The position numbers and the translations under genes were made by a program. 55,880 nucleotides of DNA. Source: an uncultured Phycisphaerales bacterium. Lineage in GTDB: Bacteria > Planctomycetota > Phycisphaerae > Sedimentisphaerales > Anaerobacaceae. Where the stretch lies: NCBI GenBank assembly GCA_903857265.1, contig CAIODZ010000037.1, positions 1 to 55,880 on the forward strand, given 5' to 3'. The notes below the pieces were generated by a model. It was not told the DNA's origin and searched no databases. It saw only the letters and a program-made list of their open reading frames with translations. Of the stretch, positions 7,767-15,795 are shown in pieces; position 1 is the stretch's first letter; every line of letters starts with the position of its first letter.

Positions 7767-8858
7767 ATGCGACTCAAAGAGAACGAAATAATAGAGCAGC
7801 TGAAAAACGACATCGACAAATATGCTCCACTGACAATCAAAAATATCGAGCGAACAAACTTGCTAACACAAGATATTGGGGCTGATGCCATTGTTGATTT
7901 TTGTGTTAAAGATGGTCCATGCTTCAAGGCCTTAGTTGAAGTTAAAACTGTTGCTACGCCAAGAATTATTTCAAATACGGTGCTTCAACTGCGGGAATAT
8001 CTGAGAAGGATAGATGATAAAACAATTGTGCCTGTTGTAGTAGTTCCTTACATGGGGAAAGAGCAGGCAAAATTGCTGGAGCGGGAATTTATCTCCTGGA
8101 TAGACCTTAGCGGCAATATGTTTATTCGAGCGATAAATGGAATTTATATCGAACGCACCGGTAGAAAGAATCAATTCCCCGACACGTCCTCAATCAAGAA
8201 AATATTCGAAGGGACTTCATCTTTAGTCAGCAGGGCGTTGCTTCTGAAAAAGGAACCGTTTCGTTCTCTGTACCAAGTCGTTAATTTTATCAATGAACGA
8301 GACGGAAACATAACTCTTTCAACTGTGTCAAAAGTTTTGAGTTCTCTTGAAGAAGGATTGCTCATAACGAAAACCGCGGCAGGTATATCCGTTGCGAATC
8401 GGGAAAAACTTCTTGATAGCATCCTTGAAGGATACATCAGTTACACTAAGCGAAACAAAAATGTAACCTACACTTTTGCCATCCCCGGTAGAAGTTTTAT
8501 TTTTAACAATTTATTTTGTGAGCAAAAGGTGGATTACGCCATGTGCGGGTTTTCCGCGGCGCAACTCAAAAACCTGGCAACGACGAACCGCACTACTGTG
8601 TTCATCAAGTCCATAAATGAAGCGAAAAAGGCGTTTGAACGCAATAATGTAAATATCAAGCCAGATACCGAATTCGGCCAGTTAGACCTTATCGAAACAA
8701 GGAATCCCTGTGTGTGGTTCAACCTATGGGGAAAACCCGATTATAGTGTTGTTGACGATATAGAACTTTATTTGGAGATGATGGTCGATACGCCGAGAGG
8801 GCCGAAGATAGCGGAGATACTTAAGGAACACATACTGGGAGGCCAGAGTAATGGATGA
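7767..8858 (+). CDS. AbiEi-like antitoxin/transcriptional regulator with PD-(D/E)XK-like N-terminus
   Basis: A 363-residue protein. Residues about 30-80 read like a PD-(D/E)XK nuclease core: DIGADAIVDF, then ALVEVKT (Glu58, Lys60) and a following QLREYL helix. Residues about 140-215 form a winged-helix-like segment (SRALLLKKEPFRSLYQVVNFI ... TVSKVLSSLEEGLL). The C-terminal half matches the general character of AbiEi antitoxins, which repress their operon and neutralise an AbiEii nucleotidyltransferase. It overlaps the next gene by eight bases. Its promoter carries matching operators. Whether the nuclease-like domain is active or only structural cannot be told from sequence. Confidence 0.75.
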   Translation: MRLKENEIIEQLKNDIDKYAPLTIKNIERTNLLTQDIGADAIVDFCVKDGPCFKALVEVKTVATPRIISNTVLQLREYLRRIDDKTIVPVVVVPYMGKEQAKLLEREFISWIDLSGNMFIRAINGIYIERTGRKNQFPDTSSIKKIFEGTSSLVSRALLLKKEPFRSLYQVVNFINERDGNITLSTVSKVLSSLEEGLLITKTAAGISVANREKLLDSILEGYISYTKRNKNVTYTFAIPGRSFIFNNLFCEQKVDYAMCGFSAAQLKNLATTNRTTVFIKSINEAKKAFERNNVNIKPDTEFGQLDLIETRNPCVWFNLWGKPDYSVVDDIELYLEMMVDTPRGPKIAEILKEHILGGQSNG

Positions 8859-9666
8859 CGCTGTTCTTGGACAGTTGGTGGAATTAGCGAAACCATTCAA
8901 TAAAATCGGCGTCAAGCCGGTTATTTGCGGAGGATTGGGCGTCTTTCTACGCTTTCGCGATAGCGATGGTGCTGCACATAATATTATAAGAGCCACGAAC
9001 GATATTGACTTGATGATTATAAAACAGCAGGTTGCGGAAATGTCCCGCAGGGAGGCCATTGCGGAAATAATCATGGGTGAGCTGGAATATGTCGTTCGCG
9101 CAGGTGGCGAGCATTTCCGTTTCATAAAAGCCCCTGACAGACGATTAGATATTTTGTCGCCGCCTATGGAGAACTTTCAAATCAAAGAGCATCGAGTTAA
9201 ATTCGTAAAGTCGAAACTGCATGGCCGCCTTACGGTAGAGGCGTGTTTTATTGATGAGGATTTGAGAACAATTGCTCTTTCGAATGATGGTGTCGAAGTA
9301 CAGGTGCCGTCGCCTACAAATCTTCTTATATTGAAGTTATGCGCATTCGATGACCGCGACAGAGACAATGAAACAGAGCGAGCTCAAGCGCACGCATTCG
9401 ACATTTATATTACCGTAACACTGGCAAACAGAAATGATTATCTCGAAGGGCAAAGATTTCTGGCTCGTCACAATGATTGGCCGGTGATTAAAAGAATCAC
9501 GTCGATAGTTAATAATAAATTTAATTCCGTTGACCAGCCGGGCTGGCAGCGAGTTTTTGAAACGAGTTATTTTTATCCTAATATGAGCGTTAAGCAGAAA
9601 CGCGATGAGCTGGAACAAGCCAAGAATCGTTTGGTAAGGTGGTTCACGTTGTCAGAACACCACTAA
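8851..9666 (+). CDS. AbiEii/MenT-like nucleotidyltransferase, probable toxin
   Basis: A 271-residue member of the DNA polymerase beta-like nucleotidyltransferase fold. The motif GG (27-28) followed at about 22 residues by ATNDIDLMI (Asp51, Asp53) is the catalytic signature, and RRLDILSPP supplies the third acidic strand. Type IV toxins of this fold modify tRNA or other targets with nucleotides. It overlaps the antitoxin-like gene upstream and shares its promoter; nothing follows in the operon. The lone pairing of AbiEi-like and nucleotidyltransferase genes is what makes the toxin call likely. A housekeeping nucleotidyltransferase is less likely given context and the more AT-rich composition. 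Confidence 0.75.
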   Translation: MDDAVLGQLVELAKPFNKIGVKPVICGGLGVFLRFRDSDGAAHNIIRATNDIDLMIIKQQVAEMSRREAIAEIIMGELEYVVRAGGEHFRFIKAPDRRLDILSPPMENFQIKEHRVKFVKSKLHGRLTVEACFIDEDLRTIALSNDGVEVQVPSPTNLLILKLCAFDDRDRDNETERAQAHAFDIYITVTLANRNDYLEGQRFLARHNDWPVIKRITSIVNNKFNSVDQPGWQRVFETSYFYPNMSVKQKRDELEQAKNRLVRWFTLSEHH

Positions 9667-9750
9667 ACGAAAACCATTATTAGATGTAACCACCCTACCC
9701 GCGCTGCGCGAGACCACAGGCGCAAGACCGAAGACCCCAGACGTAAGACG

Positions 9751-9787
9751 CCCCCCGCCGTTTTGCTTCTCAAAACGAAACGGGGGC
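9751..9787. repeat. REP-like GC hairpin, copy B
   Basis: CCCCCG (9752-9757) and CGGGGG (9781-9786) enclose CGTTTTG / CTTCT / CAAAACG. The inner stem is identical to that of the hairpin at 31064-31100. Phrase-like words (AAGACCGAAGACC, AGACGTAAGACG) run just before it in a 259-base gene-free stretch. Confidence 0.65.
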
Positions 9788-9925
9788 AGGCAGGACAGGT
9801 GTGCCAGAATGACAGTTATTAAATGTGTTGTAAAATGTCTTGCCGGTAGTTTGTAAAACAACATAATATGGTGCGATTTGAGGCCGGTTGAATTCTTCGG
9901 GTAACTACCTTTGGAGCAGGAAAAA

Positions 9926-11641
9926 ATGGATTTGAGTATTAGTGGTTCGACACTTCGGCAAAGCTTAGTGCAGGCCAAGCTCACCACAGGTCGCGGCAGG
10001 ATGTTTTGGATTACAGGGGCGCTGCTATTATCCGCGATACTCGCGGGGTGGAAGCTTTCGGCGGTTCCGCTCGATGACCACGAGAGTTATGTGTCGGTTA
10101 CTGCACGCGAGATGCTGGGGGGCGGGAGTTGGATTGAGCCGACGTTCAATGGTAAACCACGACTGCAGAAGACACCCCTTTCGTACTGGCTTGTGGCGAG
10201 TATCGCCAGAGTTACGGGTAAGGTTAATGAGTTTGCGGCGCGGCTGCCGAGCGCGGTTTTCGCGTTTTTGTCCGCTTGCGCGGTGCTGTATTTTGTGAAT
10301 CGCTGGCTGTCGCTGCGAATCGCGCTGATAGCGACGGCTGTTTGGGCGACATCGATTGGATACGTTCACTGGTCACATTCGGCGAGGCCTGAGATGGGGC
10401 TGGTTTTTTTTGTGACGCTGTGTCTTTTGTCTTTCTACTCAGCCGTAACCAGCGAAGAGCGCAGGAGTCGTGTTGTCTTTATGCTTGTTTTCTGGGTGAG
10501 TTTTGCGATGGGTAATCTTGCGAAGGGGCCAGCGCCGGTTGTTTATGTTTTGCTGCCTGTGGGTTTATATATCGCGGTCAGGAGAGAATGGCGAGTAATT
10601 CCGAAGTTGCTGCCGATATGGGGGATAATCATTTGTCTTGCTGTTGTATTGCCCTGGCCTTTGGCGGCGGCGCATAAGGTGAACTGGGACGTGATGATAT
10701 GGAAGCGTGAGTTTTTTGACCGGTTGTTCGGCGAATACGCTGCGGGCAATTATCCGTGGTATTATTACCTTGGGATGGTTTTCAAATTTACGTCGCCGTG
10801 GTGTATTTTTCTTCCGATTGCCCTTGTTGCGCCTTTCTACAAGTCGTGGGGCGAGAAGCGTCCCGTTATGCAGTTTTTATGGCTGTGGTTTGCGGCGGAT
10901 TTTGTGTTTCTGATGCTGTCGGGAGGCAAGCGTCAGCATTATCTTTTGCCGCTGATTCCTGCGATGTCGATATTAACAGCGATACTGATAGATGAGATGG
11001 CGTTTGTGCGTCAGGTATTCACGCTTAAATATGCGGCGAATATATTGCGGGGTCACGTATTATTTTCCGTTTTGGTTTCGATAGCGGTTCCTGTTTATTT
11101 CGCCAAGGCGAAAATTCCGGAGCCGGCATCCGCGACGGTGTGGGTATATGTGATTAGTTTTTCTGTAATTTTGATTGTTACGACTATAGTTGTTACAATT
11201 CTTTTTGTTAAACGGTATTCGAGCATTGCCTGTGTTGCGCTTTTTTGCGGAATCACCGTTTTAATGGCGCATCATTACACCAGCTTGCTGAATATTCTTA
11301 GTCCCGACCAGCCGGTGAAGCAATTCGCACTTAAAGCGGCAGAAATAGTACCGACGACGGAGGAGGCGGTTTCATACGGGACCGTGCCCTCCAATTTCAT
11401 ACATTACTTTGGCAGGAATGTTGTGAGGGTGCCGGATGTTTCAGAATTAAACAATCTTTATCAGCAGAATTACTGGGTTGTTTCGTTCGGCAAGGGGATG
11501 GATGAACTGTTGAGCACAGGGCAATTCAAGCTTGTGTATATGGATACGAACGCCAAGAAGCGCGGGGAAAACATATCTGCCGGGGGATTATTTCACGTGC
11601 GGTCGGCGGTTATTGAAAGCGCAACAAAACCATCTCTTTGA
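9926..11641 (+). CDS. ArnT/PMT-like membrane glycosyltransferase (GT83-type)
   Basis: A 571-residue integral membrane protein of the dolichyl/undecaprenyl-phosphate-sugar transferase family. The first periplasmic loop carries the conserved PLDDHESYVSVTAREML (acidic catalytic residues) and KTPLSYWL, followed by about ten hydrophobic helices; the C-terminal third is a periplasmic domain. Such enzymes move a sugar from a polyprenyl-phosphate carrier onto lipid A or another envelope acceptor. I chose ATG 9926, preceded by GGAGCAGG, over an upstream TTG that lies in that ribosome site. It converges on the operon that encodes a polyprenyl-phosphate GT2 and a deacetylase, which fits a shared lipid-linked sugar pathway. 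Confidence 0.85.
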   Translation: MDLSISGSTLRQSLVQAKLTTGRGRMFWITGALLLSAILAGWKLSAVPLDDHESYVSVTAREMLGGGSWIEPTFNGKPRLQKTPLSYWLVASIARVTGKVNEFAARLPSAVFAFLSACAVLYFVNRWLSLRIALIATAVWATSIGYVHWSHSARPEMGLVFFVTLCLLSFYSAVTSEERRSRVVFMLVFWVSFAMGNLAKGPAPVVYVLLPVGLYIAVRREWRVIPKLLPIWGIIICLAVVLPWPLAAAHKVNWDVMIWKREFFDRLFGEYAAGNYPWYYYLGMVFKFTSPWCIFLPIALVAPFYKSWGEKRPVMQFLWLWFAADFVFLMLSGGKRQHYLLPLIPAMSILTAILIDEMAFVRQVFTLKYAANILRGHVLFSVLVSIAVPVYFAKAKIPEPASATVWVYVISFSVILIVTTIVVTILFVKRYSSIACVALFCGITVLMAHHYTSLLNILSPDQPVKQFALKAAEIVPTTEEAVSYGTVPSNFIHYFGRNVVRVPDVSELNNLYQQNYWVVSFGKGMDELLSTGQFKLVYMDTNAKKRGENISAGGLFHVRSAVIESATKPSL

Positions 11642-11649
11642 TGGTTTTT
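11626..11649. terminator. Hairpin terminator between convergent genes
   Basis: AAAACCATC (11626-11634) and GATGGTTTT (11640-11648) form a perfect nine-pair stem with a TCTTT loop, T-rich on the right and A-rich on the left. The stop codon of the ArnT-like gene lies in it. Its symmetry allows use by both the plus-strand gene and the minus-strand operon. Confidence 0.65.
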
Positions 11650-11666
11650 GGGTGTTGGATAAGGGA

Positions 11667-12323
11667 TTAGCCCCGCGGTATTTGGGGCATCGTTGCGGGG
11701 ATTTGGTCAATGACCCCGGCTTGTTTGAGCCGCGTAGCCAGTTCCGCCATATTATCGTTTACAAATGAGCGAAGAACCGGTCTGTCGTCGATGGCGCATC
11801 CGTATTTTTCGATTTCATCTTCGACGATATTGGGGTCAATTTTTTCCACCAGAAGCCGGTATGCCGCGATGACGCCGCCTGTTCTTTGGGCTCCTGCGGT
11901 ACAATGCACAAGGACGGGCAGGTTTTGTTTTTCCGCGTTGGCGATTGCAATTACAGCATTGGCGTAATCGTTTATATCACCGGTGCCATTGCCGCTCATA
12001 GTAAATCTTAACACCTTGATGTTCAGTTCGGCTGCGGCCTGTTTCTCGGCCCGCTTGTCGGGGTCTTTAGGGTCGGCGGAGGTAAGGTCAACAATGACGC
12101 GAATATTGTATTTTGTCAGAATTTTTTTAACAAGCGGGGCGGAAATTTGTCCGCTGCGATAAATATGCCCCGGCACCACGACACCGAATCTTTTTGGGAC
12201 AAAGCGGTATTTGATGAAACCAAACCAGACCCATACCGCTAATCCAATCACGATTGCGGGCACGGCGACAAAGAGCCATTTGTGCTCGGCTCCGGAATAT
12301 GTTTGTGAAGCATTAAGATTCAT
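11667..12323 (-). CDS. Membrane-anchored tyrosine/dual-specificity phosphatase-like protein
   Basis: A 218-residue protein with one N-terminal membrane helix (about 16-36) and a cysteine phosphatase domain. The signature is LVHCTAGAQRTGG, giving Cys141 and Arg147 (CX5R). VPGHIYRSGQ is the typical entry strand of DSP-like phosphatases. The substrate may be phosphotyrosine, a phosphoinositide or a lipid-linked phosphate. It is the last gene of the minus-strand operon and a paralogue of the preceding gene, which lacks the Cys. Start ATG has AGGA upstream. Confidence 0.85.
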   Translation of the reverse strand: MNLNASQTYSGAEHKWLFVAVPAIVIGLAVWVWFGFIKYRFVPKRFGVVVPGHIYRSGQISAPLVKKILTKYNIRVIVDLTSADPKDPDKRAEKQAAAELNIKVLRFTMSGNGTGDINDYANAVIAIANAEKQNLPVLVHCTAGAQRTGGVIAAYRLLVEKIDPNIVEDEIEKYGCAIDDRPVLRSFVNDNMAELATRLKQAGVIDQIPATMPQIPRG

Positions 12324-12348
12324 TGAGCAATCCTGTCGGCATTGCGGT

Positions 12349-12900
12349 TTATTTGAATAAACCGCGGATAAAGTTCTTCTCCTGTTCGGTAAGCGGTTCT
12401 TCTTTAATCTCTACGGTGTTGGCGAAAACCTGTTCGAGGGGAAGTCGCTGTCCTTTGGCAAGCCATACGGCGGTGAATATTGCGACGCGGCCTTCGCCTT
12501 TTCCATCGTGGACCAACACGGGGAGATTTTCCTTGTCAGCCATTATATCGAGGAATTTTTGCTGCATATTGGCATCGGGGAAATGCGCAGAGTCGTTGAC
12601 GTTTCTTTCCAGCGGGAACTCGAAGTATTTGACGCCGTTGCTGTGAATCCAGGTCATTTCCTCATTATACCAGTTCTGTTCGCGGTGTTCGGCGGACGAG
12701 CGGAGGTTGATGATTGTGCCGATATGATATTTGTAAAGCAGCCGGGTGTAGTCCATACCTCTGGGCTGGCCGCTTGTATAAAGAATGCCCGGGCTTATAC
12801 AATTGAAGTCGGGAATCCAGAAGTTTTTAACCAGCAGCACGATTGCGCCGGTGATAATCACTATTGTTATAATGGTTCGCAGGGGGGTTTTCTTTTTCAC
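12349..12900 (-). CDS. Phosphatase-like paralogue lacking the catalytic Cys (pseudophosphatase)
   Basis: A 183-residue paralogue of the gene that follows it: an N-terminal membrane helix (about 9-24), the entry strand ISPGILYTSGQPRG, and the P-loop LVHDGKGEGRVA. In that loop the Cys expected after VH is Asp132 while Arg138 is kept. The codon is GAT, read clearly in frame. It should therefore not form the phospho-cysteine intermediate; it may bind phosphate ligands, regulate its active neighbour, or use a different chemistry. The GTG start lies five bases after the stop of the GT2 gene with GGAG just upstream, so it is translated in the operon. Confidence 0.8.
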   Translation of the reverse strand: MKKKTPLRTIITIVIITGAIVLLVKNFWIPDFNCISPGILYTSGQPRGMDYTRLLYKYHIGTIINLRSSAEHREQNWYNEEMTWIHSNGVKYFEFPLERNVNDSAHFPDANMQQKFLDIMADKENLPVLVHDGKGEGRVAIFTAVWLAKGQRLPLEQVFANTVEIKEEPLTEQEKNFIRGLFK

Positions 12901-12905
12901 CTTTT

Positions 12906-13916
12906 TTACTCCGGGCCAAGTGTCTGGCGAGCGTGAATTTTTTTGACCGAATAAATTTTTCTGTCCGTGGATTCAAAGTAAACTCTGCTGACCATTTCGC
13001 CAATGAGTCCTGTAGCGACAAAGACGGTTCCTACCATAAGAAGCACGGCGGCAAGACCTGCCAAGGGGCCGTGCGCGACGAGGACGGGAACTTTGTAGTA
13101 TAGTTTGTCGAATAGTATGTAGCCGGCCATAAGGATACTCGCGAGGACGCAGTAGAATGCTGCTCTGCCGAAGAAATGCAGGGGTTTTGTGAGGTAGCCG
13201 AGGAGGAATCGGAGGGTAATTAAATCGAAGGCGACCCTGAAGGTTCTGCCGATTCCATAGTTGCTCGAACCGGAGGGCCTTACGATATTGGTAATGGGTA
13301 TTTCGATTATTTTTGCGCCGCTTTGGCTAATCAGGGCGGGGATGAAGCGGTGCATTTCTCCGTAGAGGTGCAATTCCTCGATTATTTCGCGGCGGTACGC
13401 CTTGAAGGTTGTGCCGAAGTCGTGGATGTCAACGCCGGAGATTTTTGAAGCAAGCCAGTTTGCGGCCCTTGAGGGGATTTTTCGCATAACGAGGTTATCG
13501 ACGCGGGTTTTTCGCCAGCCGCTGACGACGTCGTAACCCTCGTTGAGCTTTTCGAGGAAAATGGGTATTTCTTCGGGCAGGTGCTGGAGGTCGCCATCCA
13601 TTGAGATAATGATTTGTCCCCGCGCGATATCGAAACCGGCGGCGAGGGCGGGTGTCTGGCCGAAGTTGCGTCGAAGCTCGACAGCAAGGACTTTGCTGTC
13701 TTTGGAAGCGATTGATTTGAGGAGCTGGAGCGTATTGTCCGAACTGCCGTCGTCGATAAAAACAAGCTCGTAATAAAGGCCTGTCGCGGCGAGTGTTTTG
13801 GTCAGGCGGTCGTAAAGTTCCTGCACGACTGCGGATTCATTGTAGAGAGGCACTACGACGGAGCAATCGATAGTCGGGCCCGTTGCGGATTGCGGTTGTT
13901 TTTCAAAGTTGGCCAT
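12906..13916 (-). CDS. Polyprenyl-phosphate glycosyltransferase, family GT2 (ArnC/DPM-like)
   Basis: A 336-residue enzyme expected to load a sugar nucleotide onto undecaprenyl phosphate at the inner membrane. The GT-A fold shows VVVPLYNES, VFIDDGSSDNT, and the metal motif ISMDGDLQH; FGTTFKAYRR follows. Two membrane helices (about 245-265 and 280-305) close the protein, as in ArnC and GtrB. It overlaps the upstream deacetylase gene by 14 bases, indicating coupled translation. In the window its natural partners are that deacetylase and the ArnT-like transferase. Confidence 0.9.
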   Translation of the reverse strand: MANFEKQPQSATGPTIDCSVVVPLYNESAVVQELYDRLTKTLAATGLYYELVFIDDGSSDNTLQLLKSIASKDSKVLAVELRRNFGQTPALAAGFDIARGQIIISMDGDLQHLPEEIPIFLEKLNEGYDVVSGWRKTRVDNLVMRKIPSRAANWLASKISGVDIHDFGTTFKAYRREIIEELHLYGEMHRFIPALISQSGAKIIEIPITNIVRPSGSSNYGIGRTFRVAFDLITLRFLLGYLTKPLHFFGRAAFYCVLASILMAGYILFDKLYYKVPVLVAHGPLAGLAAVLLMVGTVFVATGLIGEMVSRVYFESTDRKIYSVKKIHARQTLGPE

Positions 13917-14760
13917 AGTTTATCAGTTTTATACCTGCTTCATTGAAAGATTGTTTTGTTTTTTCGCTGCAAAGGGCCTCAATCTCGATTTCACGCTGTT
14001 TGACTAGGCGAGTTTTATTTGCATCGAGGTCGTAAGTATATCCCGGATGCGTCATTACCTCTGCCGTCGAGGTGATATTATACAATGAAACAGCCCGCAT
14101 AAAAGCGGTATTTATTTTTCCGACGTGGTTAACGCCGAGGAGGCAATCGGTTTTGAAGAACGCGGAATTTTGGAAGCGGTTGATTTTTGCCATTGTTCGT
14201 ATGAGCGACGCTCGTTTTCTGCTTTCGCGGTCGGTTAAGGGCCAGGGCGGCCGGCTCAGTTGTTTCGGTTCGAAAGTATAGCGAATCGCGGGAATACTAA
14301 AGCGTTTTGCTAATCGACAGACAACCGGGAATATGGAGGGGAAGGAATGAATGTGTTTGTGCGAATCGAGGTGTGTGGGTTTTATGCCTTTGTCGATTAG
14401 CCATTGAATCTGGGAGGTCAGCTCGGCTTCGATGGCGGTTTTGACTTTGCCATTTACGAGGGAGGCGAGAGCGAGCTTGCCCGGCGATAAAGCGAAATAT
14501 CCCTGCGAGTCGAGGATTAGTTTTACGGTGTTATCTTGGCAGAGGGGTTTTCCGGCGGTGAGGTTGAGATGGACGCCGAGGCCGAGCGAGGGAAGATTTT
14601 TGGCTAATTCGACAGCTTGGTCGGCAGCGGGCATATTGGCCATAATGGTTGTGCTTGTCAGGACACCTTTAGTGTGTGCCTCGACAATTCCCTTGTTGAC
14701 GCTTTCGGAAAGCCCGAAGTCATCAGCGTTTATTATCAGTCGTCGTTCCATTGCGGGCAA
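13903..14760 (-). CDS. ChbG/HpnK-family carbohydrate deacetylase (YdjC-like)
   Basis: A 285-residue metal-dependent N-deacetylase. Family motifs are all present: INADDFGLSESVN at the start, LGVHLNLT, THLDSHKHIHSFP (metal His pair) and MTHPGY near the C-terminus. Members deacetylate chito-oligosaccharides or lipid-linked N-acetyl sugars (HpnK in hopanoid synthesis). Coupled to a GT2 polyprenyl-phosphate transferase, the likely substrate here is a polyprenyl-linked N-acetyl sugar; this last step is inference. It follows the MenA-like gene by 24 bases in the same operon. Confidence 0.9.
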   Translation of the reverse strand: MPAMERRLIINADDFGLSESVNKGIVEAHTKGVLTSTTIMANMPAADQAVELAKNLPSLGLGVHLNLTAGKPLCQDNTVKLILDSQGYFALSPGKLALASLVNGKVKTAIEAELTSQIQWLIDKGIKPTHLDSHKHIHSFPSIFPVVCRLAKRFSIPAIRYTFEPKQLSRPPWPLTDRESRKRASLIRTMAKINRFQNSAFFKTDCLLGVNHVGKINTAFMRAVSLYNITSTAEVMTHPGYTYDLDANKTRLVKQREIEIEALCSEKTKQSFNEAGIKLINYGQL

Positions 14761-14784
14761 GTTTAAGGCGGCTTCGTATCGTCG

Positions 14785-15756
14785 TCAACTTATTTGGCGA
14801 AGCATGAAGCTGCTGATGATAAAGCCGATGGTGAGGGCGAGGGAGCCGATGAGGTGGAGGATAATGGTGATTGCGCAGGCGCGATGCTGAGTCGGGCCCG
14901 GCGTGGAGACGTCGTGGACATTGACGAAGTTTATCGCGGCTACAGAGACGGGCAGACCAAAGAGGAAGTACAGAAGCAAAGGCCAGGTCATAACCCTACC
15001 GACAAAGACGCCCGCGACCATAATCACAAATGTGCTTATTACGACAATTCGGTAAATCCAGACCGATACCAGGACACCAAAACGAACAATAAGGTTTTTT
15101 TTGTTGACGGCGGAGTCGGCGGGCAGGTCGGGAAATTCATTTACGAAGATTATAAGAAAAATCAGGATGCCGACGACGCAAGCGGAGGGCAGGGGTGTGA
15201 TGTCGATTAGGCCGGTTTGGAGATAGTAAGAGCCATAGACGGGGAGGATGCCGAAGAGGAAAGCGATAGCGATTTCGCCGACGCCACGGTAGCCGAGTTT
15301 TACCGGCGGCGCGGTATAAAAGAATCCGCCGAGGAGGCCAACAATGCCGAGGATTAAAATGAATAAACTGTGCGTCAGATACAGGATGACCAGGCCGAGC
15401 GATACGCTGAGGGCGAGGCAAAGAATTGATGCGGCCAGCGTCGCTTTTGGCGAAAGGATATTTTGCTGGATGAATTGTCTGCCGCCAGAGAATGGTGTGA
15501 CGTTTTTGTTGAGCCAGTCGTTGCCGGATACGGAGTCGAAGTAATCATTGGCGATATTGGCGCCGGCGTGTAATGCCATCATGCCAAATAACGCCAGCAG
15601 AAACAAGGGCCAGTTAAACGTTCCTGCGATTGCGAAGCCGAGCGCTGAGCCGACGAGAACGGGTGATGCGCTTGCGGTGAGGAACTGTGGCCTTGAGGCC
15701 AGAATAAAAGTTTTTAGTTTTGAGTTTTTAGTTTTGAGTTCTTCTGAATTCTGCAT
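14785..15756 (-). CDS. UbiA-family prenyltransferase, MenA-like
   Basis: A membrane protein of about 323 residues with eight or nine helices. The first Asp-rich motif is NIANDYFDSVSGND and the second is NEFPDLPAD, the pair that binds prenyl diphosphate through Mg2+. PFSGGRQFIQ between them is common in MenA (1,4-dihydroxy-2-naphthoate polyprenyltransferase, menaquinone synthesis), which fits an anaerobe. The first 16 residues (MQNSEELKTKNSKLKT) are encoded by a phrase-like repeat, so the functional protein may start further in. It lies directly after miaA (two bases). Other UbiA substrates cannot be excluded. Confidence 0.8.
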   Translation of the reverse strand: MQNSEELKTKNSKLKTFILASRPQFLTASASPVLVGSALGFAIAGTFNWPLFLLALFGMMALHAGANIANDYFDSVSGNDWLNKNVTPFSGGRQFIQQNILSPKATLAASILCLALSVSLGLVILYLTHSLFILILGIVGLLGGFFYTAPPVKLGYRGVGEIAIAFLFGILPVYGSYYLQTGLIDITPLPSACVVGILIFLIIFVNEFPDLPADSAVNKKNLIVRFGVLVSVWIYRIVVISTFVIMVAGVFVGRVMTWPLLLYFLFGLPVSVAAINFVNVHDVSTPGPTQHRACAITIILHLIGSLALTIGFIISSFMLRQIS

Positions 15757-15795
15757 TCTTAACTACCAATTTTAAATTCTTGATTCAAAATTCCC
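15708..15795. repeat. Phrase-like repeat at the miaA-menA junction
   Basis: Words such as TTTTTAGTTTTGAG appear twice in tandem, then GAATTCTGCATTCTT, AATTTTAAATTCTTGA and TTCAAAATTCCC. The repeat supplies both the C-terminal residues of MiaA and the N-terminal residues of the MenA-like protein. Confidence 0.6.
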
